In this document: positions 26,267-37,099 of the stretch, in pieces
Numbering within the stretch: the stretch's first letter is position 1
Layout: each line of letters starts with the position of its first letter
From: Trichomonas vaginalis G3
Taxonomy: Eukaryota; Parabasalia; Trichomonadida; Trichomonadidae
Length of the DNA stretch: 64,000 nucleotides
NCBI RefSeq assembly: GCF_026262505.1
Contig: NC_067206.1
Coordinates: forward strand, 28,721,896 to 28,785,895
Direction of reading: 5' to 3'
The notes under the pieces: generated by a model
The model's input: the letters and a program-made list of their open reading frames with translations, nothing else
Told to the model about the DNA's origin: nothing
Databases searched by the model: none
Program-made: the position numbers and the translations under genes

Positions 26267-27748
26267 TTACTTTGCCCACTCCTTTACGATCTCCAAAGCG
26301 AGCTGGTAGCACTTGCAGCAGGAAGCGATCTCAGCCTCCTCGTTTACAGTGTGTGCGCCGTGGATTTCCGGACCGAAAGAGATTGCCTCCAAGTCTGGAT
26401 ATCCCTGGTTCTGGATTGCGCCGCACTCAAGTCCAGCGTGGATTCCAGTGATGTTTGGCTTCTTTCCGTAGAGTTTCTCGAAAGCGGAGACAGAGGAGTC
26501 AGTGATTCTCGATGTGAGTGCTGCTGGCCACGGCTTGACCATCTCGTCCTTTGGAATCCTGACTGTGACACCGGCCATTCTTCCAACAGCTTCGGCGGTG
26601 TTGATGAGGAATTCCATCTGTGTAACTTCGTTTGTACGTGCGAAAACGTTGATGAAGAGGTGATCTCCGTCGAACTTTGTAACTGAGACAGACTGTGATG
26701 TATTGACGAGTCCCTTAATCTCTGGATGCATCATCCAGACGCCGTGGTAGAGAGTTGTGATGAGATCTAAGATTTTTGTGGAATCTGCTTCTGTCATTGC
26801 CTTCTTGGCTTCGACTTCCTCGAAATTAATCTTTGGATTCTTCTTCTCGATGGCCTTGTACTCGTTGTATGCGGCCTGGTGTAACTCTGTCATCTTTGCC
26901 TTGAATGCGTCGACATTTTCAACGACAACGTGGGCAACGCATGATTCTGGGATGGCGTTGTGCTTGTCGCCGCCTGCGATATCGACAAGACGGAATGGAA
27001 TTGTGTTCTTTGTCTCCTGGAGAAGGCGAACCATCCATTTGACGGCGTTGGCGCGTCCTTCGTTGATCATGAGGCCTGTGTGGCCGGAAACGAAGTCTGT
27101 AACGGCGACTTTGAGGGTCTTTCCGGCGTATTCGTCACGATGAACGTCGTATTCGTAGAACATGTTGATGCCACCGGCGCAGGAGGTGTAGAATGTGTCC
27201 CATTCCTCGGAATCGATGTTGAGGAGGGCGCGGGACTTGATATATGGTGGTCCTGGGAGTTTTGTAGCTCCGTAGAGGCCGACTTCCTCATCGACTGTGA
27301 CGAGGAACTCGAGTGGGCCGTGCTCGAACTTGTCCTTGTCTTCGCACAATGCGAGCATGACAGCAACAGCGATACCGTCATCAGAACCGATTGTGGAGAC
27401 TCCGGATGTCAAGTAGCCGTTCTCGATCTTGAGTGGGACTTTGCCACCTTCTTCGAACTTGCCAACAGCGACAATGTCTAAGTGGCCTTGGATGACAAGA
27501 GATGGAACGTTCTCCTTGCCTGGTGTAGCTGGAATTGTGAAGAGGCAGTTGCCGTATGTATCTGGCTCTGCTGTAGCGCCCATCTTCTTAAACCATTCAA
27601 TAACTGTTGCCATGGCTTCCTTTGTGTGATAAGATGGTCTGTTGAGCTCTGTAAGAGCGATGAACCACTTGAAAATAAGTGAATAGTCCTGTGGGAGCTG
27701 CTTAAGCAGTTCAACCTTGTATGGTCTCATGAGAGCTGATGCTTCCAT
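26267..27748 (-). CDS. pepD: M20C aminoacyl-histidine dipeptidase (PepD-like)
   Basis: A 493-residue product from the ATG at 27748; an upstream in-frame ATG at 27772 would add eight hydrophobic residues and is less likely. Zinc-peptidase motifs in order: QGHLDIVA (metal His/Asp at about 89-91), GSDDGIAVA (bridging Asp near 123), DEEVG (catalytic Glu near 144), NIDSEE (near 168-172) and a late metal His in EIHGAHTVNEE. Family length is about 485 residues. Bacterial PepD hydrolyses Xaa-His and other dipeptides in the cytosol. The gene is clearly more GC-rich than its surroundings and is intronless, which fits strong expression; bacterial-type M20C enzymes in trichomonads suggest old lateral transfer. 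The stop is TAA followed by TTTAAC. Confidence 0.92.
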   Translation of the reverse strand: MEASALMRPYKVELLKQLPQDYSLIFKWFIALTELNRPSYHTKEAMATVIEWFKKMGATAEPDTYGNCLFTIPATPGKENVPSLVIQGHLDIVAVGKFEEGGKVPLKIENGYLTSGVSTIGSDDGIAVAVMLALCEDKDKFEHGPLEFLVTVDEEVGLYGATKLPGPPYIKSRALLNIDSEEWDTFYTSCAGGINMFYEYDVHRDEYAGKTLKVAVTDFVSGHTGLMINEGRANAVKWMVRLLQETKNTIPFRLVDIAGGDKHNAIPESCVAHVVVENVDAFKAKMTELHQAAYNEYKAIEKKNPKINFEEVEAKKAMTEADSTKILDLITTLYHGVWMMHPEIKGLVNTSQSVSVTKFDGDHLFINVFARTNEVTQMEFLINTAEAVGRMAGVTVRIPKDEMVKPWPAALTSRITDSSVSAFEKLYGKKPNITGIHAGLECGAIQNQGYPDLEAISFGPEIHGAHTVNEEAEIASCCKCYQLALEIVKEWAK

Positions 27749-28162
27749 TTCGATAAAGTAAAAAACCGTCATATTTCATCGTCGTCGGAAAACAAATCAC
27801 ATATTTTGACATGAAAATATTAATGTTTGTTGTTTATATAATAGATATTTAATTCTGAAAGTCAGCATTCAAAGAGGTAGGGCAACGATAGAAAATTTTT
27901 GGAAAAAAAGTTCGGAGATCTTAAACGTATCATATTCCCTGCATGGTTTGGTATCTTCCGCCATGCGTTGTGCCAAACATATTGACACTTTCCAATAATT
28001 AATTTATGGTATGAGTCACAGAGTTAGATTATAAAAAGAAAGTAAATAATTGCAATTAGAAATCATATATGTCGGAAATCAAATGTTGATGAGCAGAAAC
28101 CTTTTACTCATCATAAAAGAGATAAATCACTAAAGATTTGTATACATTAAAATTTGATATTT

Positions 28163-28312
28163 GGTGCTCGAAAACTGTCTGATGGGACTCCTCCAAAATG
28201 AACCAATCTATCGCTGAGGACCAAATTAGATGATGTGGATGGTGTATTCTCTAATTCTAACTTAGGAAGAATGGGAACAAAACGAATGACGACAACAACA
28301 TGTCAAACATAG
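28163..28312 (+). pseudogene. possible C-terminal remnant of a host coding sequence
   Basis: A 50-codon frame ending in TAG reads with normal amino-acid balance (LSLRTKLDDVDGVFSNSNLG, then RMGTKRMTTTTCQT) in a region otherwise made of AT-rich spacer. One TGA interrupts it at codon 13. The composition (Asp, Gly, Thr, Arg) is unlike random AT-rich DNA. No family recognised. Could be chance. Confidence 0.3.
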
Positions 28313-29929
28313 ATTAAATATCTATGAATCAATAAAGTATATGTGCATTGAAGGTGATAACGATCACTTGAGGCTTATAACTCTTTGACTAAATTATGCA
28401 ATAATTAAATATAATCATTTTTATATTTTTATACTGATAGTAATTAATATACTATCCTGCTTAATAAATGGTATGATCAAATTTGTTTGAAAATTTAATT
28501 ATGTATATGAAACTATGTCTTCTATATAAAAATCAAAATTTTCTAACGAACCTAGATTGAACCTTTATGAAAATCTATCATTTTTGTTAATTGAGTTAAT
28601 ATGAATCTTTTACATATGTATATATAGCATTGATAGCTTATATAATCATGGTTTATTCCATATTAACATATTTTTTCAGTTAAATTTGTTAATAATAATA
28701 TCATGTAACAAATTAATTCAAGATTAGAATGTCTACAAAATGCTAACAAATAAGAACAAAATACGATTTCTCGACTTAAATTTTAATATGGAGTAGTTTT
28801 TCGTTTAAATCTAATTAAAAATGAATAAAAACTTATCTTGTACTATTTTCATTCAAAGATTTTAATAATGTAAATCATGCATTTTCATAATTCAGTACAG
28901 TTCTTTTTAGAATTAAAGTTGATGAGGATGATATTTGTGATTTAAAATAATTTGTTAATGTTCACCTTTTATTCATCACCTTGTGGTATGCCCTAAAGCA
29001 ATAGCATTATCAATTCTGCTGAATTGATCAACTCAAAATTCCAAAAAAAATTCAAAATTTCAAAAATGAAATTAAACAATTTGAATTTTCACATGAAAAA
29101 ATCAATTTCGAAAAAAATTTGGAAAATCAAAGTATTTGATAATTAGTCAAATAATCAATTTACATCGTTTTTACTCATAAAAAACAACTAATTTTTGATT
29201 TTGATATCATATTTGATAAATACTCATTCCAGAGTTGACGTAATGTATTAATTATTGTTAGAGATATTGCTTTCGCAGCAAAATTCTTATTTCATGAAAG
29301 AAAAAAAAAGATTTTTTTCCAACAAAAACACGTAAACAGATGAATGGAAACGTACTATATTTTCATAAATGTAGTAATCAGCGTGTCAGCTTTTGTTTAT
29401 CATGTTCGAGTCAAAATGTATTAACTTGTAATAAGAAATATTCGAAGATTATATGAAGTATTGAGCATTCTTTGTAGAAATATTTGTAATTCATTACTAA
29501 CATATATAATAAAGTTGTTTTTTTTTCCTTATTGCAATAATTTTGTCTGATTTTAATAACTTTTCATGTATACGAGTTGTGTGAATATGCATCATAATAT
29601 GCGTAAATATACTTATTTGCGACGAATAATGTGGTTGCATAATGGAGGTGCTAAATTTTGATTTTTAATATGGGGCTTTGGTATGTATAATCATGTTCTT
29701 ATCTCAACGTAGGAGTATTGGTGCAATATGATTAAAATTTACGAGGTTGATCTTAAATTGAATAATTCTGGAGTATAAATCACAATGCAGCTAATTCTAT
29801 GTTAAAGATAGATACAGATTGTAGTAATCAATTAGGGAGTACAAATTCATTCTTTCATTTCTGTCGTATTTAGCAGAAAGGAAGAGATCATAACCCTAGG
29901 AAAAAAAGCCCAAATTTGTCACTTTTCAT

Positions 29930-29975
29930 AGTACGTTAAACTCAATTCGCTCGGCGAATGCCGAGCACACGTACT
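29930..29975. repeat. nested GC-rich hairpin
   Basis: Outer arms AGTACGT/ACGTACT enclose GCTCGGC-GAAT-GCCGAGC (29949-29966). TGTCACTTTT lies just to the left (29918-29927). Compare the hairpin at 16511. Confidence 0.6.
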
Positions 29976-30401
29976 CATCATTCAACATAATATTCTCATT
30001 CTTTGGTTATTATAGTGCCAGACAACACAAGATTTCAAAGAATTACTTGAGTTTTCAATTAATCTTAATCCGATTTTAGATTTATCGAGAACTCCATCAT
30101 CACAATCACATACTTCAGTGCGGTAACTACAATTATCCATATACAGAAGGAAGTTCTTTTCGAACAACTCATTTGGAGTCTGTTTTGGAAAGAACTTCTT
30201 TCTGTCCGACTTAATTTCATAGTTCCTGATCAACCAAAAGACAGAAACCACACACTATCTACTTAGGAAAGGAGTTCTTTCTAAATCTTCCTTAAATTGA
30301 GATTTTACGAGAGATAACCCTTCTATTGCACTTAAAAATGAACATTTTGATATCTTTAGTATCACACATGGTCATATATAGTATTTCATCTACATGAATA
30401 C

Positions 30402-30450
30402 ATTCATCTTTCGAAGTCTCTCATTAAATGGGAGGCTTCGAAAGATGAAT
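30402..30450. repeat. hairpin, 15-bp perfect stem
   Basis: ATTCATCTTTCGAAG (30402-30416) pairs with CTTCGAAAGATGAAT (30436-30450) over a 19-nt loop. No gene next to it. Confidence 0.7.
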
Positions 30451-30719
30451 CGTTTTATTCATACAACTTTAAATCTCGAACACATTTAGAGAGTGAGTAT
30501 ATCATTTTATTCTTGTTTTGAGTTTATTCTGATTCAAAATTGCAGTGAAAACAGAAGTTCACACATCATATCTGAATGTGAGCTCATCTATACTTATACG
30601 ATCTCAATACCTCCACTCTAAGCATAAGAGGTGAAGTTATATAAAAATTATCAGATGCGTTGAAGTCTCAAAAGTATTGCCTGAATGCTTGTTTCATATT
30701 TGTCCAAGTAGTTTTGTAA

Positions 30720-31963
30720 TAAACAGAAATTCATCAAAAGTGACAGCTCTCAATTTTTTGACATTTGTAAATTCTAAATTGAATGAGAAAAATGAAATAA
30801 TACTAAGCATAATACAATATTCTAGATTTAATTATAATTAGGAAAAAGTTAGTTTTGAGAGTACTTTTCATAGGCATATAGAATGAAATCTTCTGAAAAA
30901 TAATATCACATAAACTCATATTATTTTCTAATATATAACTATTTTATATAAAAATCAAATTCAATGATCTTAAAAGCGAAGGATAAACCTCAAAATTTAC
31001 GAATATAATGAGTGGGAATATAATGCTTATCTATCATAAAACCATATGAAATATTAATTTTTGCTTTATGCCTACTTTTTGACGACAATTAGCAAAAAAT
31101 GTTAAATGTTAACACTCAGTCCATTTGAATATGAAAAATAAAATTGACTTTGATTAAATGTTTTTATTTATCATGCAATTCTTCTTGCGACCAAAGATTT
31201 GAATAAAATTTCAAAAAATAAGATAGCTTAAAAAATAATGTACGGTAGTGTTTACTAATAGATGAATAGTATATAAATTCTATTAAAATGGATTTGATCC
31301 AAAAAAATATATAAAATTTGATCATAAATAAAATCGTTTTAAATTACTTCTTCATTTAAATTATAACAATTATTTTTGGTTTTATATTTTTTTGGATCAA
31401 ATCCATTTTAATAGAATTTATATACTATTCATCTATTAGTAAACGCTACCGTATATTATTTTTTAAGCTATCTTATTTTTTGAACTTTTATTCAAATCTT
31501 TGGTCGCAAGAAGAATTGCATGATAAATAAAAACATTTAATCAAAGTCAATTTTATTTTTCATATTCAAATGGACTGAGTGTTAACATTTAACATTTTTT
31601 GCTAATTGTCGTCAAAAATTAGGCGTAAAGCAAAAATTAATATTTCATATGGTTTTATGATAGATAAGCATTATATTCCCACTCATTATATTCGTAAATT
31701 TTGAGGTTTATCCTTCGCTTTTAAGATCATTGAATTTGATTTTTATATAAAATAGTTATATATTAGAAAATAATATGAGTTTATGTGATATTATTTTTCA
31801 GAAGATTTTGTGTTCTTCTTCAAAATTTTATTTTTTATTAAAAAGAATCTTTACAAAATATACATTTACTTTAATTAATATTTAAAAACGTGCTCTATCA
31901 AAAGTTCCAAAAATTCAAAATTTTAGCTTTTCTGAGGTGTCACTTTTGATGAATTTCTGTTTA
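30720..31963. repeat. foldback element with mosaic arms
   Basis: Outer 28-bp inverted repeats (TAAACAGAAATTCATCAAAA at 30720 and its complement ending 31963) flank unrelated segments of about 140 and 129 bp. These are followed by near-identical 423-bp inverted arms (30888-31310 and 31384-31806) around a 73-bp spacer. The inner arms differ at only a few positions. No gene inside and no clear target duplication. Transcripts would form a long double-stranded RNA. Confidence 0.85.
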
Positions 31964-32745
31964 CAACAATGTATATAGTAATAATAGTGCATCAAAATGA
32001 TCTGAAAAAAATCGCAAATTGGAGTGTAAACTTGTTTTACTAGCTCAAGAGCTATATAATTTGCTGTGGAATTTCAATATGAAGCGTATGCCAAAATTTG
32101 AGAAAAGCCAAGATCAATTTGTTTCCATTTGATGGCAAAACTAATAAGTAATGATAAGAATCATCGATCTACCATTAGTTTGTTTCCATCTAAAGATGTT
32201 TAAAGATCAAACTAATGATTTAAATAAAATAGAAATATTTCGGATAAGCGTAATGGAAAAATAGAGTTTACCATAAATCTGACACTAAAGGTCTAATTTA
32301 TCTATAGTGAAATTAATGTCATAAGAGAAAGTTATTAATGATGATGGGCGAATAACATAGGGAAATTGAACAGTTGCTTAAGTACGTATCAATTATGTCA
32401 TCTACTGAATTGGAATCTCTATTCAAGAGGAAGCACAAACTCTCATTTCTGGCAATTTCGAAAATAATTCTTCCAAATTTTTTTATTTTATAAAAAATGA
32501 AAATAAAATTCTTAGATTTTACTATCATTTTTTGAAATTCAAGATTTTTTTAGAGATTTCGGAAAAAATTAAATAGGTAAAAAGTATTAATTATTGATTA
32601 ACATACATAAGAACATGTGAAAAATGGAAGTTCATCAAAATAAGAAAATTATATAAAAAAATCTTTCATAAAAAGTCAAAATAATGTAGTGTAAAAATAT
32701 AATGTAAGTTATAACACCAAATCTTAATCAATTTATTTAATAAAT

Positions 32746-33702
32746 TTACTCGACCTGTGGGATGATAACATCTGTAGCAACACCGCACTTGTTGCCGTTG
32801 TTACGGATCATGCGGATGTAGCCCTTCTCACCCCAAGATGTGCCCCAGGAGTTACGAACGATCCAGTAGTCAACCTTGTTCTCTGTGCCGTAGCCAACGA
32901 GACCGACAGCGTGATCAAGGAATGTGGATGAGCAGGACTTTGGATTGTAGATACCAGAGGAGTACAACTGGAAGTCGTAGCCAGAAGCATCGATAGCAAT
33001 TGAAACAACACCGCCTTTAGCGCAACCAGCCTTGAGTTCGTCCTCATTCTGTGTTGTTGTTGGGCGGACATATGACTTTGTAAGTGTAACACCCTTAGCA
33101 GCCTTGAACTTGCATGAGCCATCGCGAGCTGTGTATGGGTAGTCTGTCTCTAACATCCAGAGACCCTTCTGGTGCTTGATAACATAGTCGTAAGCAAGGT
33201 ATTCATCACCACCATCGCAGCCATAGCATGTGTCAACGCAGTCGACCATGTTCTGTTCAGCGAGGGAAAGGAGCTGGCCCTTCTTAAGAGCCCACTGGGA
33301 TTCCTGAGCCTGGACAACGGAGAAAGCCCAGCAAGAACCGCATTGAGCCTGGTCCTTGATTGGGTTAACGATCTTAGCGTTACGCCAGTCAACAGCGTCT
33401 GGAACATCGCCTTTGAAGATCTTGGCTTCGCCCTCGATCTTCTTTGTTTGCTTGTGACCAAGGAGAACCTTGTACTCGGATGGTGTCATGCAGGAGAGGT
33501 GGTTCATTGTAAGCTGGTAGCCAGAGTTAGCTCTGTTGTGCTCCTGAACACGGCGTTTGTTTGTGTTGTAAACACCAAGGCGGAAGTGGTATTCATCGCC
33601 AACAAACATGTTGTTTGTGGAACGCATCCAGTCAAGGAATGCCTTCTCCTCGTGCTGCAAGAAAAGCTTGCTTGATGCAGTAGCAAAGAATGCAGAGAAC
33701 AT
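32746..33702 (-). CDS. papain-family (cathepsin L-like) cysteine protease
   Basis: A 318-residue clan CA, family C1 protease made as a zymogen. A short N-terminal hydrophobic stretch is followed by an I29-type propeptide with an ERFNIN-like helix (FRLGVYNTNKRRVQEHN) and a mature domain starting near DAVDWR (102-107). Catalytic residues are visible: Gln 118, Cys 124 in CGSCWAFS, His 264 in LDHAVGLVGYG and Asn 284 in RNSWGTSWG. Conserved Cys pairs (CYGCDGG) support disulfides. Such proteases are secreted or lysosomal and act in nutrition and host damage. High use of C-ending codons suggests strong expression. TCACTTC (A at 33711) gives a near-Initiator 9 nt upstream of the ATG. Confidence 0.95.
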   Translation of the reverse strand: MFSAFFATASSKLFLQHEEKAFLDWMRSTNNMFVGDEYHFRLGVYNTNKRRVQEHNRANSGYQLTMNHLSCMTPSEYKVLLGHKQTKKIEGEAKIFKGDVPDAVDWRNAKIVNPIKDQAQCGSCWAFSVVQAQESQWALKKGQLLSLAEQNMVDCVDTCYGCDGGDEYLAYDYVIKHQKGLWMLETDYPYTARDGSCKFKAAKGVTLTKSYVRPTTTQNEDELKAGCAKGGVVSIAIDASGYDFQLYSSGIYNPKSCSSTFLDHAVGLVGYGTENKVDYWIVRNSWGTSWGEKGYIRMIRNNGNKCGVATDVIIPQVE

Positions 33703-34058
33703 TTGTGAAGTGAGGGTATCAAATCATAACTGCAGCTCTCAATTTTTTTTCAGATTCGCTACATCAAGAAATGCCATTCAATTATTTTCGAATAGTTTGT
33801 TGCTAAAAACCAGTTTTGAATTGAATTTGTGAGTTAAAACCGTTTTTTCTTGTTGATTAATATTAGTTTTATATTATACACATTACTACGATTATTATAA
33901 ATTTGAATTGATTTGTCAAATTTTTATGAAATTTCTCTTAACTCTTATTATCTGAAAAGTTTCTTATTGTTCGGACTCTATTAAACACAATCTGCCAAAA
34001 AATACAAATTTTACATTTATAATAGCAATCTATACTTTATATTTATTAAAACAATAAA
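33703..34058. other. intergenic
   Basis: Upstream region of the protease gene and downstream region of the MATE gene. Nothing else seen. Confidence 0.5.
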
Positions 34059-35603
34059 TTATATTTCAGGAATAACGCGTTGAGAATCGTCATCATCTTC
34101 TTCAACGATTTCCTTCATTGGGAACTCGTCCTTTGTGTTTCCATTCTTAATATCTTTGAAGAATCTGAAAAATGTTGTTCCAGAAACGCAAAGACATACA
34201 GCTGTTGAGAACAGATCATTAACAATGTATGCGTAAATAATTCTCGTTGGAGAATCATTGTTTCCTATGTAATGGAAACAACAAGCAAAAACAGGTAAAG
34301 AAACCAATTCTGTAACAATACTTGTGATCATTGCCTTTGTTGCTTGTTTTGTAGCTTGCAAGAACGAAATGACAATGAATTTTACAGTACATAATGGAAT
34401 TGTGTAAAAAGAAACAGGAAGCATTTCTTTTGCCCAATGCTGGAAGTCAGGATGGCTACTCCAGATTTTTGCTATTGGGCCTGGCCAAATTGAGATAATA
34501 ATCATAACAAAAATACCCCAAGTGACGCCAATCCAAAGAACATGCCATGTCAGCCACAGAACACGTCTCTTGTTATTAAGACCGAACGCATATGACGTTG
34601 CAGGGAGATAAGCAGCGTTTAGGGCCATAGGAATACATAATGTAAGCTGATAAAGTCTTGTTAAAGCATTGAATACGGCAATGACCATATCGTATTGATT
34701 GATTTTGTTTGCGCGTATAGCAATAAACTTTTGCATGACTAATGTTGGAACAACAACCGAAATATTCATAATGAGTGCCGATAAGCCAATTTTGACGGCC
34801 TCCCATGTCTCTATGATGAAACAATTCTTAAATAGCTTGAATGTTGGCTTTGCTGCGAACTTATGGCAGAATATTAAAATCAATATGATAAAACCGGGGA
34901 TGAACATCGCAATTTCAGTAGCCAAAGACGACCCAATTGTCCTTTTGAGTAGATAAAGTAATATAGGATCCCATAATACCATATTCAATATCATCGAAGC
35001 AATTTGAGCTCCTCCGTATGTCCATGTTCGACCTTCCGCTTGTAAAACTCCACATACGCAATGATAAAAACATGTAACTACGTTTAGAGATAATAAAGGT
35101 ATTACGTAGTCAAAAGCTTTTTTAATTACTTCATCACCAGCATCTAAAAATCTAAATAATGGTTTAGAACTCGGAAAGAGAATAGCTGGAATTAACATTC
35201 CTATCATAATACAAATTCGAAATAGGTCAGCAGTAACTTGATTAATCTTATCATAAGCCTTATTTGAAAGTAGATATGAAATTTCTGATGATGCAGCAGT
35301 TGAAACGAAATATCCAAATGAGAGTGCAGTATTATCAATGACATAAGCAACAGATAAAGCGGTAAGACCCACTTCTCCAATGAATCTTGTCACCCACATC
35401 GAATCTATAACACCATACAATGAATTGACAATTTGTGAGATTAAAGGACCAGGAGATAAACGAAGAATTGTTGCTAAAGGAGTGTGTCCTCCTAATCTCA
35501 TATGCTCATCTTCCTTCTGTTTAGATTCATCTTTCTTTTCATCTGAGATATGTGCTTCTTCCTCTTCTGGATTTGAGTTATTATTATTATCTTGGTCGAG
35601 CAT
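34059..35603 (-). CDS. MATE-family multidrug/organic cation efflux transporter
   Basis: A 514-residue polytopic protein. Residues 1-35 form a charged cytosolic lead (NNNNSNPEEEEAHISDEKKD), then about twelve hydrophobic segments follow in two similar halves, as in MATE antiporters. The first half shows the family start LRLSPGPLISQIVNSLYGVIDSMWVTRFIGEVGLTALS (written here in part: SLYGVIDSMWVTRFIGE), typical of the MatE domain. The tail is acidic and cytosolic (VEEDDDDSQRVIPEI). MATE proteins export drugs and organic cations using Na+ or H+ gradients, usually across the plasma or vacuolar membrane; the substrate here is unknown. The first ATG at 35603 is used because the acidic lead is in frame and no better start exists. 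Confidence 0.92.
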   Translation of the reverse strand: MLDQDNNNNSNPEEEEAHISDEKKDESKQKEDEHMRLGGHTPLATILRLSPGPLISQIVNSLYGVIDSMWVTRFIGEVGLTALSVAYVIDNTALSFGYFVSTAASSEISYLLSNKAYDKINQVTADLFRICIMIGMLIPAILFPSSKPLFRFLDAGDEVIKKAFDYVIPLLSLNVVTCFYHCVCGVLQAEGRTWTYGGAQIASMILNMVLWDPILLYLLKRTIGSSLATEIAMFIPGFIILILIFCHKFAAKPTFKLFKNCFIIETWEAVKIGLSALIMNISVVVPTLVMQKFIAIRANKINQYDMVIAVFNALTRLYQLTLCIPMALNAAYLPATSYAFGLNNKRRVLWLTWHVLWIGVTWGIFVMIIISIWPGPIAKIWSSHPDFQHWAKEMLPVSFYTIPLCTVKFIVISFLQATKQATKAMITSIVTELVSLPVFACCFHYIGNNDSPTRIIYAYIVNDLFSTAVCLCVSGTTFFRFFKDIKNGNTKDEFPMKEIVEEDDDDSQRVIPEI

Positions 35604-37099
35604 GAAAAAAATTTTTTATAAACCGCAATGGGTTCTGATTTTATAAGATCTCACAAATTTTGAATGAGCACTCAAACGGTGCAATTGTTATCTCTATAAA
35701 ATACATTAACAATCATTATTTTCAAAATATTGGTTGATGAAAGGAGTTCAAGTTTTTTAAGTAAGTCTATAGTCATGTCACTTCTACCATCAATTATATT
35801 CATCCAATGCATATCTATTGCTTCTAGAAATTCTTTGTTTTAAGGGGTGAAATTCTGAAGTTTACAATACTAAACAAAAGTCTGTTTTCTGACTCATCTG
35901 TTATGCTTGAGCTAAAATAATAAAATGAAATATAAAAGTCTACATGAGATAATGCACATACATCATTTTGAGGCTCTGCTGTAAAACAATATAATTTGGA
36001 ATAAATCTGAAATCTGCATCAAAGAACTATTTCGCATTAATAAATAATAATTTACTTATATAGATAAAGAAAATATAGTTTAAATAAATTATAATGTTAA
36101 ATAAAATTATTCATATAAATTTCATTTTTGAATTTCAAAATTAAGTAATGAAATGTTACATATTTTTCTGAGGTACATACAATTGCATCATTCATTTAAA
36201 TAGATAATGTGTATTATTTTTGTGTTTTTCTGAGAAAAAATTAAAAAAGTCGGGGGTTTTATTCTCAATTATCTCTTGATAGAATGGATAAATCAAAAAT
36301 CCGATACATCAAAAGATAGATATTTATCTATATTTTAATGCTATTATGCTATGAATATATAAATTTCAATTGTTACTATGCTATTAATTTTGTATCAACT
36401 TTATCGTTTTTTGTATTATTGAATGAATGTATAGTGATAATGATAAATGGAAACAAATGTATAGTAGAAGCGCTATATCAATTTATCCGAATATAATGTT
36501 TTAAAGCTCTAAGCATTGAGATATTTTTTTAACAAATTATTCAACTTGCCGTTAGAACGACGGATTAAAAATCCGTCACATCAAACTCTAAGTCTACAAT
36601 TAAAACTCATATTTTATTTAGAATGAAAGTTCAAAAATGAAGCCTCATTGAGTTATTAATTTTTTAAATTTTAAAAAATATTTTTTTGTTCTCAATATGT
36701 AATAAATTTATTAAATACACTTTTATGCCTTATGATGAGGTACGTTATAAAACTTTATTTGCCGCCAGCAAAACAAGTAAATATTAAATATTCAAGGAGA
36801 AAAGATGAAATTATGGTGAAAATGTAAACTTCAGAATTTCACCCCTTAACAATTTTTGTAATCGGATTCAACATATCAATAACACTCTTATTCCATTATA
36901 TTGGCTTTGCAGTGCTTTTGACACACATATAATAATTGTTGCTTCCAAGTTGGTTTTAACGTAAAAATCTTTTGATGAAAAAAAACCCGTTAATATTTAT
37001 CATAAAATGATAGTAAATATAGCTTTTAATATAAATAATTCATGAAAGTCATATAAACAATTAAAATCACTCGGTTTCGAAAAATTTTATACAATTATT
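35604..37099. other. intergenic occupied by a MITE
   Basis: No gene. About two thirds is the TTAA-flanked element at 35844-36845; the rest is AT-rich spacer. Confidence 0.6.
35844..36845. mobile_element. 1.0-kb MITE with TTAA target duplication
   Basis: Perfect inverted ends of 23 bp, starting GGGGTGAAATTCTGAAG at 35844 and as its complement ending at 36845, are flanked on both sides by TTAA (35840-35843 and 36846-36849). TTAA duplications are made by Kolobok and piggyBac transposases. The inside has no gene; it contains a hairpin GACGGATT/AATCCGTC (near 36556) and two copies of an AAAATCCG..ACATCAAA motif. Perfect ends suggest it moved recently. Its ends differ from those of the Kolobok-type element at 39946, so another transposase mobilises it. 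Confidence 0.85.

Larger units (their letters stand above)
27749..32745. other. 5-kb gene-free region
   Basis: No intact gene. Contents: a possible coding remnant (28163-28312), nested hairpin (29930-29975), hairpin (30402-30450) and a 1.24-kb foldback (30720-31963). A minus-strand frame of 89 codons at 29982-30251 has no recognisable domain. Otherwise AT-rich. Confidence 0.5.

Noticed and set aside
26351-27714. Several long frames antisense to the M20C peptidase gene
   Set aside because: They arise from its GC-rich codons; only the minus-strand frame has catalytic motifs and family length.
29982-30251. 89-codon minus-strand frame
   Set aside because: Some residue balance, but no start signal or family; left out as unsupported.
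32808-33722. Long frames overlapping the cysteine protease gene
   Set aside because: Shadows of the protease gene; low-complexity Ser/Thr/Arg products.
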